Assembly: GCF_003073045.1 (NCBI RefSeq)
Contig: NC_037592.1
Coordinates: 14,006,384 to 14,070,383, forward strand
From: Pomacea canaliculata
Lineage: Eukaryota; Mollusca; Gastropoda; Architaenioglossa; Ampullariidae
Direction: 5' to 3'
DNA: 64,000 nt
A program made the translations under genes and the position numbers. This document shows positions 25,401 through 37,599 of the stretch, one piece after another. The notes under the pieces were generated by a model. It was not told where the DNA came from. It saw nothing but the letters and a program-made list of their open reading frames with translations, and did no database searches. The stretch's first letter is position 1, and each line of letters begins with the position of its first letter.

Positions 25401-26791
25401 AGGAGCTGATCGCGTACGGACTGGCGAACCTCATTCCTTCGTTCTTCTTTTGCTTCCCAGCATGCGTCGCTCCGCCTCGTACGATGGTGTCCAGCACCAT
25501 GAACGCCAAGACGCCTCTTTGCGGCATCGTCTCCGTAATCATCATGATAATGTTCACGCTCTTCATCGGCTTTCTTTTTGAACAGCTCCCCAAGCCAGCT
25601 TTAGCTGCTATTATCTTTATCTCTCTTAAAAACCTCTATGTACAGATTGTAGAATTTCGTAAATACTGGAGAATCAACAAGTATGACTTTGCCATTTGGT
25701 TCTTTACATTCTTTTGCACGGTTTTCCTTGACATCGACTTGGGTCTATTCATCGGGGTAGGGGTGTCGTTGGTCACTGTCGTCTTCCAGTCACAGTCTTC
25801 CAGAGGGTTCCGTATGGGCAAAACGCTGAAGGACACGGCCCTCGTGGAGCACAAGCGGTACGCAGACTCCAGGGAGATCCCCGGCCTCAAGATATTCCGC
25901 TTCCAGTCGTCACTGTACTTTGCCAACGCCGAGATCTTCAGGGCTTTCTTTACAGCAAAACCGTCAACCCTCGCAAGCTTCTTAAGTTCCTGCAGAAGCA
26001 CGAAAAGGCTTTGAAGAAACAGCAAAAAGCGCGTGAGTCAGAAGGGAAAATGGCGGACACTAAACCAGATTACATCATGGCAGGCGACAGCAGCTTTTCA
26101 AGGGGTGGCTCTCTTCCTAGTCTGTCCGCGGCAGTAGATCGTGCGACGTTTGGCTACCAAGAATGGCCGATTGCTAACGGTAGCACGGTGTCTTTGACCC
26201 CAAATAAAAACTGGTCGACTAACAGTTTAGATAACCCGATGTTTGCAAACGATATAGAGGCCAGCGGCTCGTTCCAGCGGCGGAAGGAGTCGACTGCCAA
26301 TGGATTAAATCGCTCCATCTCCACTTCCACCGTCGAAACCACCATCGACACCGGCAGCCAGACGACTCTTCGCAAATCCATGGCTTCGACCGTCACCTTG
26401 ACTTTAAACGAAGAAGAGTTGGACGAGTATGGTGAGGTCATCATCTCCGACGAGAAGCTGAAGATGATGCGCAAGATCCACCACATTATCATCGACTGCA
26501 CGCCCATCAACTACATCGACACCTCTGGCTGCAACGTTCTGAGCCACATCTACACAGAGTACGGTCACGTGGGCATCAAGGTCTTCCTGGCCGGCTTCTC
26601 CTCCGACATGCGGCGGTCGTTGCAAGCACGCTGGCGTCTTCGACAAGATCCCACAGGACAACTTCTTCTTCCAGCTCGAGGACGCTGTGGCTGTGGCCAA
26701 GAAACACAAGGTGGCGTCTCTCTCCCAAAAGAACTTGGAGGACTACTCTGATGAAGAAGCTGCCGAGGGTTCGTTTGTGACGAAGATGTAA
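22485..26791 (+). CDS. SLC26-family anion transporter, copy A; reading frame broken seven times as sequenced
   Basis: Sulfate/anion exchanger of the SLC26 (SulP) family, a multi-pass membrane protein with a cytosolic STAS domain. Exons: 22485-22586, 23241-23375, 24083-24324 and 24688-26791; introns are phase 0, 0, 2. Exon 3 holds HIPQALAFGLLAS (first membrane helices, anion-site Gln) and GTSPHVSFGTSAV. Exon 4 starts with an extracellular loop carrying N-glycosylation sequons (NMT, NAT), continues to APPRTMV with the conserved anion-site Arg, then the STAS parts LKIFRFQSSLYFANAEIF and IDCTPINYIDTSGCNVL, and ends VTKM. Against copies B and C, exon 4 has a 1-base loss near 24761, 1-base gains near 25031, 25068, 25211 and 25228, a loss near 25941 and a gain near 26624. 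Corrected length would be about 859 residues. There is no substitution stop, so it is either a recent pseudogene or an assembly error. Confidence 0.85.
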
Positions 26792-27654
26792 TCCGAGAAA
26801 AATGCCTCGACTAATCTGAAAACTTGCCCTTAGTGACTTGAAGTGGGAGGACATTTGTGATTGCTTCTGCTAATCGCTATATTGCTTTAAAACATGTTTT
26901 GGCGTGACTGGAAAATATGTGTTTGTTGGTATTCTATTATGTATATCTATTTGAAAGTTTATTCCTACGTAAGACTTGCTGTTGTTATTAAGTTTTAATG
27001 AAACTGCCGTTCTTTGATTTTGATAAGTGTGTATTTCTTCGGACATTATGTAGTCAAGAATACATTGACAACGACCAACTTAATTAGTTGTTGTAGAAAA
27101 CAAATCGAGAGGTAGGCTGATTTACAAAAGTTTCAAAAACAGACAGAACAATCGATGAGAATTTACTGAAAATATTCTCTCGTAAAATCATTTGTTGACT
27201 GAACTGTTTAGGTTTATTTAGCTTTATGTCGCTCAGTTCGGTTTTAATATATAAAAACTAATGTTTTATTTCAAGAAGCTAAGTACGTAGTTATAGAGAG
27301 TATACTATATAAACTTATATTGAATGGGTGTATAAGATGACTTTCATTTATTATGGAGTTTCATGTATAGCAAAGTTTTTTGTGGATCAGTTTAAAGTTA
27401 AAGAATACTTGTTCCAACAATATGAACTCAAACTTTCTATCAAGAATAATTACCTAACTTGTTAAAAGAAAGAGGTATTCTTTGTCCACCATCTCAGAAT
27501 GAATGACTTTCGAGAGAGTTGTTTGCTCTTAAAGTTTACATGTTAAATAATCTTTGAAAGATGATGATTTTATATTATCCCAAGACATGATTACTTGGAT
27601 ATGAATCTAATGTAACTAGTTGTTTATCTCGACAGAGAAGACAAATATGAATTA

Positions 27655-27660
27655 AATAAA
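27655..27660 (+). terminator. Poly(A) signal of copy A
   Basis: AATAAA, 864 bases after the stop codon. It lies in a block (TAATGTAA...TTGTTTAT...ACAAATATGAATTAAATAAA) whose counterpart in unit B also carries AATAAA, which supports a long shared 3' UTR. Confidence 0.5.
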
Positions 27661-27715
27661 ATGCTTGAGAAAAATGTATCTTTTCTTCTGCCTTAACTAG
27701 CTACTGGTCGTATTC

Positions 27716-27799
27716 TGTGACGTGTAAGCGTCCTGTGTGTGACGTATAAGCGTCCTCTTTGTGACGTACAAGCGTCCTCTGTGTGACGTATACGTCACC
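27716..27799. repeat. 22-base tandem repeat with CRE half-sites, ending in a palindrome
   Basis: Four units of the form GTGACGTATAAGCGTCCTCT just after the copy A poly(A) signal. The last ends in GTGACGTATACGTCAC at 27783-27798, a perfect 16-base palindrome made of two TGACG half-sites. Unit B shows no equivalent at its 3' end. Confidence 0.75.
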
Positions 27800-29893
27800 A
27801 CAAGTCTTCCTTGTATGAGAGTCCTCACAGCGTCTGGTGAAGAGGATGAGGAAGATGTGATTCTTTGCAATAGCCTTCTCATTAATTAAAGAAACATGAA
27901 CACACCAACACGAATGCTCAAGGAAATGTTTATAACTTGTTCTACGTTTTATTACAAACAAACCGAAACGACGATTATGATGACAAGGATGATGCTGACA
28001 AGCCGTGCTGTCAATGTAACTGAACAGAAACATCACCACTCTCAAAATACGTTTTAGAAGCAAGTTTTATCGGACAGATTATGTTTATGTCTTCTAATTC
28101 TCATGAAGTCAATGAACGCCAGCAAAGACAGTAAGCCTGGGTGTAAGGACGCACATTGTGCCATCACTACCTGTACAACTGTACCTGGGTAGATTAGTGC
28201 TGGAGGCTTAGTCCAGATTAGCGCAGGGTACAGCCATGACTGGCCCATCCTACCCAGGCTGATGTTATTTGTGCTAACTCCAGCTCGAGGTTTACTTTGG
28301 GGCTGTCAGGGCTCCGCTTCTATTGTGGATGAGTGCAGGGACCATTGAGCTACAGGACCGCTACGGATCCGTCGTTGACTGAGCAAGCCCTTGTTTAACA
28401 CTTTACAGCTTCATTGAACACGCAGAGCAAAAACATCACGAGTGAACAAGAAACTGTGAACTGTAAACAGTTAATTTGTTTTTCAACACCTGGTCACACC
28501 CAACACGCTTTATGTAAACAAACATCACGCAGGTGACTGTCGCACTCTCTAGTCAGGACTTTCCAGTGCAGGCTAACCTTAGACAATAGATTTCACCTTT
28601 AATTTCGATCATGTATTTAATGAATTCAACTATTGTAATAATTACAACCGATTAAATGTGTGGGTGTGTGTAATAGTTATTTCCAGTTGTGTAGGTAGAT
28701 AATAAATCTCTTCAATCCAAAATCAGCAACTCGTGTTTCCACAACAGATAGCTAACCAGTACACAGAACAAGTCAAGATCTTCATGCCTAGGTGACCCTT
28801 TATCAGTAAAACTAATTTATCCAAACAGATGCAATTAAACAAACTGTTTCATCATGATCAATAAATCTTTTATATGGACTGGCTACACAACTCCCTTCTC
28901 ATAAAAAGAAAACGCGATGGAGATGTTTGCTATGTATTAGTTAGATGAACTGCACTCACTCTCTGAAATCTAACAAAACAGTTATCTCAGTAGTCACTGT
29001 CGTACTCAAATTTCTATACCACGTGTTGACTTGTTGCACGTGTTCATAATGCTGATGACCTGATGGCGACCAACGTCATGACTGAGTAGCACTAAGCCAC
29101 CCCGATCTCCACCCTTACCCCTTCTATCGTCAATGAAGCAATGTGAATACTCTCCAAGAAGCTGTTCTTAACAGTATGTTAAAACATAATCCAGCTACTA
29201 GTCCTTCATTAGCCGGGTATGTAGTAGGAAACCGTCCCAGATTGGACCAGCTAAACTCTCGTGAAAGAACCCATCGCTGGGGGATTATGGGATACCTGCA
29301 AAAGAGCCTAGCAAAGATAAAAGAGTCAGTGACATAGTTATTCGGGTGCTAATGACAGTGTGTTAATGAACAGTGTTTGACACGTTCCCCGGTCATCATC
29401 AGAGTTACTGGAAACACATCAAACCTATCTTGTGTTTTCGGGTGTGTTCGGGTGGACTGGGATTGTAGGGTGATGGCGGACCAAAGCAAACGCGAATGAG
29501 TTGAAGAAAACTGCGTTAAATACTGTTAAAACTGTCGGTGATTATTAAATGTTTGTTGAAACTTATCGTTAAAGTTAATAGTCACTTATCTTTAATGCAG
29601 CCTGTTCGAACAAATTTGACGAGGAAAGACAAATAATAATAATATAATGTAATAAGTTCTAAGCCGTAAATTCCAAAAACTAGGGAAGGAGATTACAGCA
29701 AACTAGCAAGTGTAGAGGGTTCGTAAAAGTGGAATAACAACTGAAAGGTCCTGATGCTGGAGGATTAAACGGGTGGGTCATATGAACCGACTGCGTCATA
29801 ACTACTGCGTTACACGAGGCCCCCTCCTCACACATTTCATTAACCACCCATTAAGGGGTGGGGGACTGGCAGGTACCAATGATCAAACCCCCC

Positions 29894-29900
29894 TATATAA
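29894..29900 (+). promoter_or_regulatory. TATA box of SLC26 copy B promoter
   Basis: TATATAA followed by GACAGG, matching TATATAAAAGACAG in unit A, and 206 bases into the shared block that begins GGAGATTACAG at 29688. It is 2.5 kb upstream of coding exon 1, whose own acceptor is at 32271-32272. Confidence 0.65.
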
Positions 29901-29924
29901 GACAGGTATCGGCGGTTCTCTTGA

Positions 29925-29987
29925 GATGTTTTGTTTCATCAGAACCTTTTATTGCGCTGAGACGATTGTAACTATGGATTGCTTCAG
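29925..29987 (+). other. Non-coding first exon of SLC26 copy B (predicted)
   Basis: Ends at the donor GCTTCAG/GTGAAG, at the same place relative to the downstream GTGATTAACGAA landmark as the copy A donor. The start is estimated at about 30 bases after the TATA box. Confidence 0.45.
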
Positions 29988-31589
29988 GTGAAGAACCCAA
30001 TGTCCTGTTGTGATTAACGAAGACTGTTGTTGTTTCTAGTAATCGAAAACTCAGAAGCTTGCAAATTTTAATTTCTGGGAAAAAGAATACAGGAGGTAAG
30101 ATTTTACTCTGTTAATAGTGTCCATGTCATCAATACAATCTTTTCATATCAAATTGTTTTCAGTAAAAGTATTCGTATGGTAAATCGAACCAAGCTCCGT
30201 TAGACACGACATGGTTTAAAAGAAGATTACTGTTGAAAAGACGACCTGTTTCTTTTCGTCCATTTTCTTTCTACAATTATTTTTTCCGGAGGATAAGATA
30301 TTAATGTGTTCGACAGCTATAATAGACGAGCTATAATACACAGCTATAATAGACGAGATAGAGCATCAAAGGATGCGTGATGCGGGAGACATGTGTTTTA
30401 GAGTTGCTCTGGCATCAAAAGATTACTTTGTGATGTGTGTTAGAAACACAACAATAAATCAGGGTTAGTACGAACACACATGTTCATTAAAGGAAACGCT
30501 CAAACTTAATGATAATTTGTAAGATCAAGTGCGCTTTTCCGGATGTAGGCAACATAAGTAATGTAATGCTGTCACTCTCAGTATGTTGAGATTGCCTCTA
30601 GTATATTTTGAGAGACGTTCATCACTTTGATATGACACCGCATTAGGAAGACATCCAGTAACAGCAACTGTAATAAAGTGATTTTTTTCCGTTCCCAGTG
30701 TTTTTCTTACCCTACCTTGCTCACGACAGGCTTATGAGAATATCTATGAATCACACATGCACATGTTGGCTCGCTTTTATGGAGGAAGAGAAAGATGCTT
30801 AAAAAAGCGAACCATCCATCCACGTCACCCTACCTTCTATGTCGCTTGTGTCGTCTGTGACACGAGGTTTATTACGGAAGATAATAAAAAACACTCCTTG
30901 TGCTTGAGTAAATGTAGCATGTCCTGAAACATCTCTTTCTGTTCTCTCCCTCTTTGTCTTTCTCTCTCTCTCCCTCTGCGTGCATGTGCGTGCACACATG
31001 CTCATCTTCCCTTCCTGTCCTGATACCTGTTCTGTGATACCTTGTACTCTTAATCTTGCCAATTAAATTTTCTCGCACGTATGTCACACATCAGAACTGA
31101 CCTTACTGTCATTGTCGCCACGCAACAGGAATCACAATGTTCGCACTTTCACGTTTTTCTGACAGTTTCTACTCACTTCGCTGCTAACACAACCTCGTCA
31201 AGGTTCAGCAGACTTTGAAGTGGGTTCTGCAGAGATGACAATTGCTCTGCAAAGTGACTCTGTGTAGCTCCATTATTTTTGCAGAACTCATAGCGTTTTC
31301 AAGCTCATAGTGTTGTTCTCATCAAGTACAGCTCTTTCATTAGTCTGACAGTCTTCTTGCTAACCTTTTCTTCTGCATGTTTTCTATATGTTCCGAAGGT
31401 AAACAATGGGAAAGGAAACCCATTTTCCATAACCTTGGATTTAGTTCCAAGAAGATAAATATCCTTTAAACAGCTGGTTCACAATCCCCCTCCAAAAAAA
31501 ATCAAATAATTCATCTAAATAAAAGCTAAACCCTAATTACTTATTTAGTAACTGACAACGGTATGAACAGTGCAATGTACAAGTGAACA

Positions 31590-32060
31590 CATTTTATTTC
31601 AACTTTCGTAAGATTTTCCCCCAGTTATTTTGGGGTAAAAACATATATTTCGATGTTCGTCATCATCACTTAAGTGCACTAGCCATATCCTCAGCAAGCA
31701 GACCTTCCATGGGGCGACCTGCAAGTCCCTCCATCGGGGGAGGGACTGGGGGAACAGATTAAACGCAAGGTTGTTCCCTCCGGGCAGGTCTTGTGCACCC
31801 CATAGAAAATTTCTCAATGGGCACCCTGTGCATTCTTTCACATTTGACAGCCTGTTTCTTCGCTGATTGTCTCGATGTCAAAGTCCTCTGTCCACAAACT
31901 CCAGTAGAACTGTCCTAGGTTGTGTATAAAGTCATAGGTGGTGCATCAGGTCTGGCGACATGACCGAACCATTCCAGTTTTGTCCTCTGACAGTATCTAG
32001 CAATAGTTTTGTGAGTTTCTGATGTTAAGTTTGCCTGAAACACTAACCAAAAAATAATTT
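31590..32060 (-). mobile_element. LINE relic: 3' end of a non-LTR retrotransposon reverse transcriptase
   Basis: Minus-strand fragments, in order, read RTKLEWFGHVARPD, then (after a frame change) RRNRLSNVKECTGC, then FLWGAQDLPG. These correspond to the C-terminal LxWFGHVxR, N(V/I)KEWTG and A(A/Q)DR segments seen at the end of many non-LTR reverse transcriptases. Stops and frame changes show that it is dead. It sits in the 5' intron of copy B and is missing from the matching position in copy A (about 22.25 kb). Confidence 0.7.
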
Positions 32061-32379
32061 TAGGGTAGGAAAATGTTTCTAATATTATGCAATACATGCC
32101 AGCAAATTATATAATCTTCTAACCAGACAAAAATTTTATCTGATATTCATAATCAATAAAGATTAACTATATAGCATAATAAACAAACATTTGTAATCCT
32201 GTTCACAATTTTAAAAAAATATTGGCACAAGTGTTAGAGCACATTTGATATATTCGTTGTCTTTTTCTGCAGAACATAAAAGATCGAAGGAATCACAAGT
32301 AAGCACCGTCTAGGAAGTAGGGGGTCTCTCTAGTCCTTGAGTCAGCTCTCGTCTCAGTTCGAGCTACCAGCAGAAGAAA

Positions 32380-35300
32380 ATGGCGAGCACAGTAGCTACA
32401 GACACACAGGTGGTTGTTCCTTCCTCCACAGTGAGGTCAGATGACGGTCTCGTTCTCATTCATCGAGTGCCCATGACACAGGTAAGGAATCATCTCTGAC
32501 ACTGACCGTTGCTCACTCCTGTGAGCCATTTTACAGTTTAGAAAAGACAAAATATCTATATCCTACCGGCACGCATTTCAACGAATCAATCTTTTCAGCT
32601 TATTTTATTCTTATAGGAGAAGATAGTTCTTATGGAAACGCTTCTTGGGCATGAGTAAATTTCGCCGGTCCTGAAACATCTCTTTTCTTTCTCTGTTTCT
32701 CTCTCTCTCTCTCTCTAAAATTCCAGTTTATTCCTTCACTGCCTTACTGGCACAACTAAATGTTACGAAAGACATACAGAGTGACAGAGAAAGAGAAAAA
32801 AAAAGGCTCAACGTTGTAATGCTGTTACTCCTTTTCCTCAGACAATTATCCTTGAGAACAGTTATTCTCTTTGTCCCTGTTGTCGGTAAACTTCAGTCGG
32901 GATACAAGGTTCATTTTCAAAATTATCCCCCTAGAGGGAAACAGGTACGACGTCTGTAATACAGACAGAACCAAGACACCCTGTCTCAGGTGCAACCTTC
33001 CCACCCTACTTCTGTGAAAAGATATACCATTTTCTACAAATAGAAATAACTTTTTTTGCCCGATCGCATTCACAGTGTCAGAGAAAAATATGTTGTAAAT
33101 GTAAAAGTTATTCATGAAGATCGAATTTTAAAGACTTACCATTAGTGATTCTGTTTGACTACTTGACTGTCGTCTGACCAGGTGGCCTTTGACGAAATTC
33201 ACCTCAAGAAGGAGAAGGACCCTACAGAACCTCTGAAGGACCGCATCCGCAAACAAATATACTGCGACAAGCGGAGGACCTGGAAGATTCTCAGCACCTA
33301 CGTGCCTTCCATCAGGGTATGTAGGCGGGGTACACAAACAGGCATCCAGTTAGACTATTAGTAGAAACTAGAAAAAAGCAACTCAGCTTATAACTGGAAA
33401 GAAAATATAGGTCTCTAAGTCTGTATATATATATATATGTTTGTCTATATGTATGTTTGTATGTTTATCTGGTCGTTAAGGCGCATGATTATGTCTTTCA
33501 GTCTGTCTGCCTATCTTACATTGTTAACACAGCATACAAAGAAAATCTTTTAGGACACACTCGAGAAAAAAGAACATAAACGAGCCAACCGCAAACCTAC
33601 CGCTCATCGATGGCCTTTGTTGCGAACTCTTTGCCATGCAGCCAGACCCACCAATTCCTCCCGAGAAGATCAACGTGGGTCAAAAGAGTGAACTTAACTC
33701 ATTCTCTTTTTCTCTTTATTATCTTTCAGTTTGCTCGCTACTACAATATCAGGGAATACCTTCTAAAAGACTTCATGGCTGGCATCAGTGTCGGAATCCT
33801 GCACATACCGCAAGGTCTTGCTTTCGGGCTACTGGCCTCCCTTAAGATCCAAGATGGTCTCTTCACATCCATCTACCCAGTCATCATGTACCTCCTTTTC
33901 GGTACCTCACCTCACATCTCGTTCGGAACAAGCGCAGTCATCTGCATTCTAGTAGCGGGTACGGTGGACAGGTAAGGCAGAAAAGGTTACCAAAAAACGT
34001 TCCATACACAAGACGGAAAAAATGTACATAATAGCACAGAAATGTGAGGCCTTGCCATCTCCAGTTGCCTGATGTACTCTCATCTTCAAATAAACTTTCT
34101 TTAATGTTTTAACAGCATTCTTTAGTAAGTTTTATTTTAAAGTACAAAGAAGGAAATAATTCGAATATGCATTATATATAGAAAAAGTAAAAAAAAGTCT
34201 TCTCGGCAAAGTCTTGATAGAGACCATCGGCGTGTTTCTCATGATTAAAGGACATTTTTCGTTTTTAGGATGGGAGCACAGTATGCGGCTACTCGGCCGT
34301 GGCTGTTAAATGTCACCGCAGCTGGAGGTAACGGAACTTTACCACTAGACCAGGTACCGGAGTACTTAGACTACAAAGAGTCTATCTCGACTGGGTTGGC
34401 ATTTATTACCGGGATAATGTTGCTGTGCATGGGATTCTTAAAGCTCGGCTTCATCACCTACTACCTGTCTGACTCCTTCTTCACGGGCTTCACCTCCGCC
34501 GCTGCCGTGCACATCGGGACCAGCCAGCTGTCCACCATGCTGGGACTCACAATCCCCAAGTTCCCTGGAGTGTACAAGGTTCCGTTGGCCTACAAGGCTA
34601 TGATCGAAGTGATTACAAAAATCAACTGGGGGGCTGTTATTATCTCGATTATAGTCATCGTCCTCGTTCACGTCGTCAAAGAATATGTCAATGAACGTTT
34701 CAAACATAAGCTGCCAGCCCCAATTCCCATCGAACTTTTCGTCGTCATCTTCGTTACTGTCGCATCGCACTTTGGTCACTTCAAACAGAACTTTGGAGTG
34801 GCTGTTATCGGTAAAGTCCCCAACACCTTACCCCCTCCACGGGTGCCAACGGCAGCGCTTGCTGAAGCCTCCAAATACTTCAGCGACTGTATAGTACTGA
34901 CCATCCTCATCTTTGCGTATAGCATTGCCCTCGGCAAGATCTGCGCCAAGAAACATAACTACGAGATAAACGATAATCAGGAGCTGATCGCGTACGGACT
35001 GGGGAACATTATTCCTTCCTTCTTTTATTGCTTCCCGGCATGCATGGCACCACCTCGTACGATGGTGGCCAGCACTATGAACGCCAAGACGCCTCTTTCT
35101 GGCATCGTCCCCGCGGTCATCATGATATTGTTTACACTCTTCATCGGAGCTCTCTTCGAGCAGCTGCCGAAAGTCGGCTCTGGCGGCTATTATCTTTGTC
35201 TCCCTAAAAAATCTCTTCGTACAGATCTTGGAGTTCCGCACGTACTGGCGAATCAACAAGTATGACTTTGCCATCTGGTTCTTCACCTTCTTTTGCACGG

Positions 35301-36360
35301 TTTTCCTCGACATCGACTTGGGTCTCTTCATCGGGGTAGGGGTGTCGTTGGTCACTGTCGTCTTTCAGTCGCAGTCTTCCAGAGGGTTCCGTATGGGCAA
35401 AACGCTGAAGGACACGGCCCTCGTGGAACACAAGCGGTACGCAGACTCCAGGGAGATTCGCGGCCTCAAGATATTCCGTTTCCAGTCGTCACTGTACTTC
35501 GCCAACGCCGAGATCTTCAGGAGCTTTCTTTACCGCAAAACCGTCAACCCTCGCAAGCTTCTCAAGTTTCTAAAGAAACGAGAACAAGCATTGAAGAAGC
35601 AGCAAAAAGCAAGAGAGGCGGAAGGGAAAATGGCGGACACTAAACCAGATTACATCATGGCAGGGGACAGCAGCATTCCAAGGGGGGCCTCTCTTCCTAG
35701 TCTGTCCGCGGCAGTAGATTATCAGACGTTCGGCTACCTGGGGTCGGCAGAGGCCAACAGAAGCACTGTGGCATTGGCTCCAAAGAGAACTATGTCGTCA
35801 AACAGCATGGACAACCCAACGTTCGGCATGGAGGCCAGCGGCTCGTTCCAGCGGCTGAAGGAGTCGCCTGTTAATGGTTTGAACCACTCCGACTCCACTG
35901 CTTCCATCGAAACCAACGTCGACACCGGAAGCCATTCGACTCTTCCCACTGCCTCGACATTCACCTTGGCTTTGAACGAGGAAGAGGTGGACGAGTATGG
36001 TGAGGTCATCATCTCCGACGAGAAGCTGAAGATGATGCGCAAGATCCACCACATTATCATCGACTGCACGCCCATCAACTACATCGACGCCTCTGGTTGC
36101 AACGTCCTCTGAGCCACATCTACACAGAGTACGGTCACGTGGGCATCAAGGTCTTCCTGGCCGGCTTCTCCTCCGACATGCGGCGGTCGTTGCAGCACGC
36201 AGGCGTCTTCGACAAGATCCCCCAGGACAACTTCTTCTTCCAGCTCGAGGACGCTGTGGCTGTGGCCAAGAAACACAAGGTGGCGTCTCTGTCCCCAAAG
36301 AACTTGGAGGACTACTCTGATGACGAGGCGGCAGAGGGTTCATTTATGACGAAGATGTAA
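32380..36360 (+). CDS. SLC26-family anion transporter, copy B; two frameshifts as sequenced
   Basis: Closest relative of copy A. Exons: 32380-32481, 33182-33316, 33730-33971 and 34269-36360, with phases 0, 0, 2 as in the other copies. Exon 1 follows a 5' UTR beginning after an acceptor at 32271-32272 (TCTGCAG/AACATAAAAG; copy A has TCTACAG/AACTTAAAAG). Features: PMTQ/VAFDEIHLKKE at the exon 1-2 join, HIPQGLAFGLLAS in helix 1, GTSPHISFGTSAV, sequons NVT and NGT in the loop after exon 3, MAPPRTMV with the anion-site Arg, LKIFRFQSSLYFANAEIF and IDCTPINYIDASGCNVL of STAS, and C-terminal MTKM. An extra G near 35173 and an extra CT near 36107-36110 break the frame; correcting both gives about 855 residues. 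A Ser/Thr-rich variable segment separates the two halves of STAS. Confidence 0.9.
32699..32716. repeat. TC microsatellite in copy B intron 1
   Basis: A pure (TC)9 run that ends a CTTCTTGGGCATGAGTAAAT...CCTGAAACATCTCTTT block. That block has relatives at about 21.90 and 30.90 kb, so a short local duplication also occurred. Confidence 0.8.
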
Positions 36361-37557
36361 TCTTCAGAAAATATTTGATGCTCATCCGCATCGTGCCTTC
36401 ACAATCATGAAAAGCAACTATTGAACTGTGACCTTAGTATTTTTAAGAGCACACACTTAAGTTTTAGCATCTCTGTGAATCACTGTTCTGCCTAAAAAAC
36501 TTGCAGATTGTGGATCAGAAAATATATTGGTAATATTGTGTTTTGTATCTATATATTTTGTATATATGTAAGTATGTAGTGTAATAGCCTATGTTCAGTG
36601 ATGATAGCATGTTATATAACAGAGTTAAGTAAAGGATGCTGTATGATGTTGCTCAAGCTACATTGTATACACATTTAATGAGTAAAAGTATACTACTCGT
36701 TGTTCGCCGGGACATTTAATCATTTTATTGAATACTGAGCTGTGTTTTACGATCATTTCTCTTTATTTGCTTCAATATTCACTTCCTCAGCTTCCTACTA
36801 CACGACATCATCTATCTCCATTCTCGCAGCCTTATTGCCAGTTTCATCTTCACCTCCATCTCGTCTACCACCCACTTTTTCTCGATCTCGTCTTTCTCTT
36901 CACTTTGCTCTAAGTCCAAGGATGCATGTTCGCGGTTTTTCGTGTCTTCATTTACCTGATTTTGTTCCTCATTTATGCAATAAATAAAGTATATTGTCAA
37001 TTTGTTTCCTTAATACACACATTTCTCTTAGCTCTCATCTTGATGTATATCTTTTAGGAAGAGAGGAGCTAGGTTATTCAAGACATGTTATGTCATGTCA
37101 TGCCATAAGAGATGACTAAAGGATGCATGTAGCTCATCTCCTTCCCTTAGTGATGACCCCATAAAGGCATGTATAAAGACAATCCAGATTTATGATTGAA
37201 TCTCATGGGATGCAGAAGGTTTACTGAGTCAGAGTAAATACAAACAATAATAGTTTGCTTTAATAGTTTTTAAAATATCCTGTTCCACCAATATGGAAGC
37301 AATATTTCTCGTCATGAGACGAATTCTGTGAAGAAATTTCCGTACTTGTTAATAAAAAGACGAAAAGAAGTATTATTTATCATCACATTATGTGTGACTT
37401 TTACTAAAGACGTTTGTGGTTGAATTCTGTATTTTAACTGAGGCTTTACAATAGGTTTATGATTGTATATTATCCCTAGACATGTTTACAGATATATGAT
37501 TTAATGTAAGTTGTTTATTTTGTCAAAGCGATTTGTGTTACAGATGACAAACATAAA

Positions 37558-37563
37558 AATAAA
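37558..37563 (+). terminator. Poly(A) signal of copy B
   Basis: AATAAA, 1198 bases after the stop codon, in the block homologous to the copy A 3' UTR end. An earlier AATAAA pair at 36979-36988 could be used instead. Confidence 0.45.
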
Positions 37564-37599
37564 AACGTTTGTCTTAACCGTTGATGGGTGTTTGTCATC

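Larger units (their letters stand above)
15630..27665 (+). repeat. Duplication unit A (contains SLC26 copy A)
   Basis: Aligns in order with unit B at 28.10-37.57 kb. Anchors include: the GACAGTAAGCCT / GTCCAGATTAGC / CCTTTACAGCTT block (15.65-15.96 with 28.12-28.41); CATAATG...CATGGCGAC...GTCATGA (about 16.52 with 29.05); CTAGTTATTTTGAGCACCG matching ATAGTTATTCGGGTGCTA (16.99 with 29.34); the promoter block (20.08-20.45 with 29.69-30.03); and the coding exons and 3' UTR end. The units are head to tail with about 0.4 kb between them. Unit A carries extra DNA at 16.64-16.80 and 17.16-20.03 kb. Confidence 0.75.
28100..37570 (+). repeat. Duplication unit B (contains SLC26 copy B)
   Basis: Collinear with unit A at an offset of about 9.6-9.9 kb through the gene (ATG 22485 with 32380, exon 3 24083 with 33730, stop 26791 with 36360). 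It extends from upstream of the promoter to the end of the 3' UTR. Unit B carries a LINE relic that unit A lacks, and lacks the 2.7 kb block and the SINE of unit A. Confidence 0.75.

Noticed and set aside
27716..27799. Possible CRISPR-like array
   Set aside because: Units are contiguous without spacers and the context is an animal genome; it is a minisatellite.
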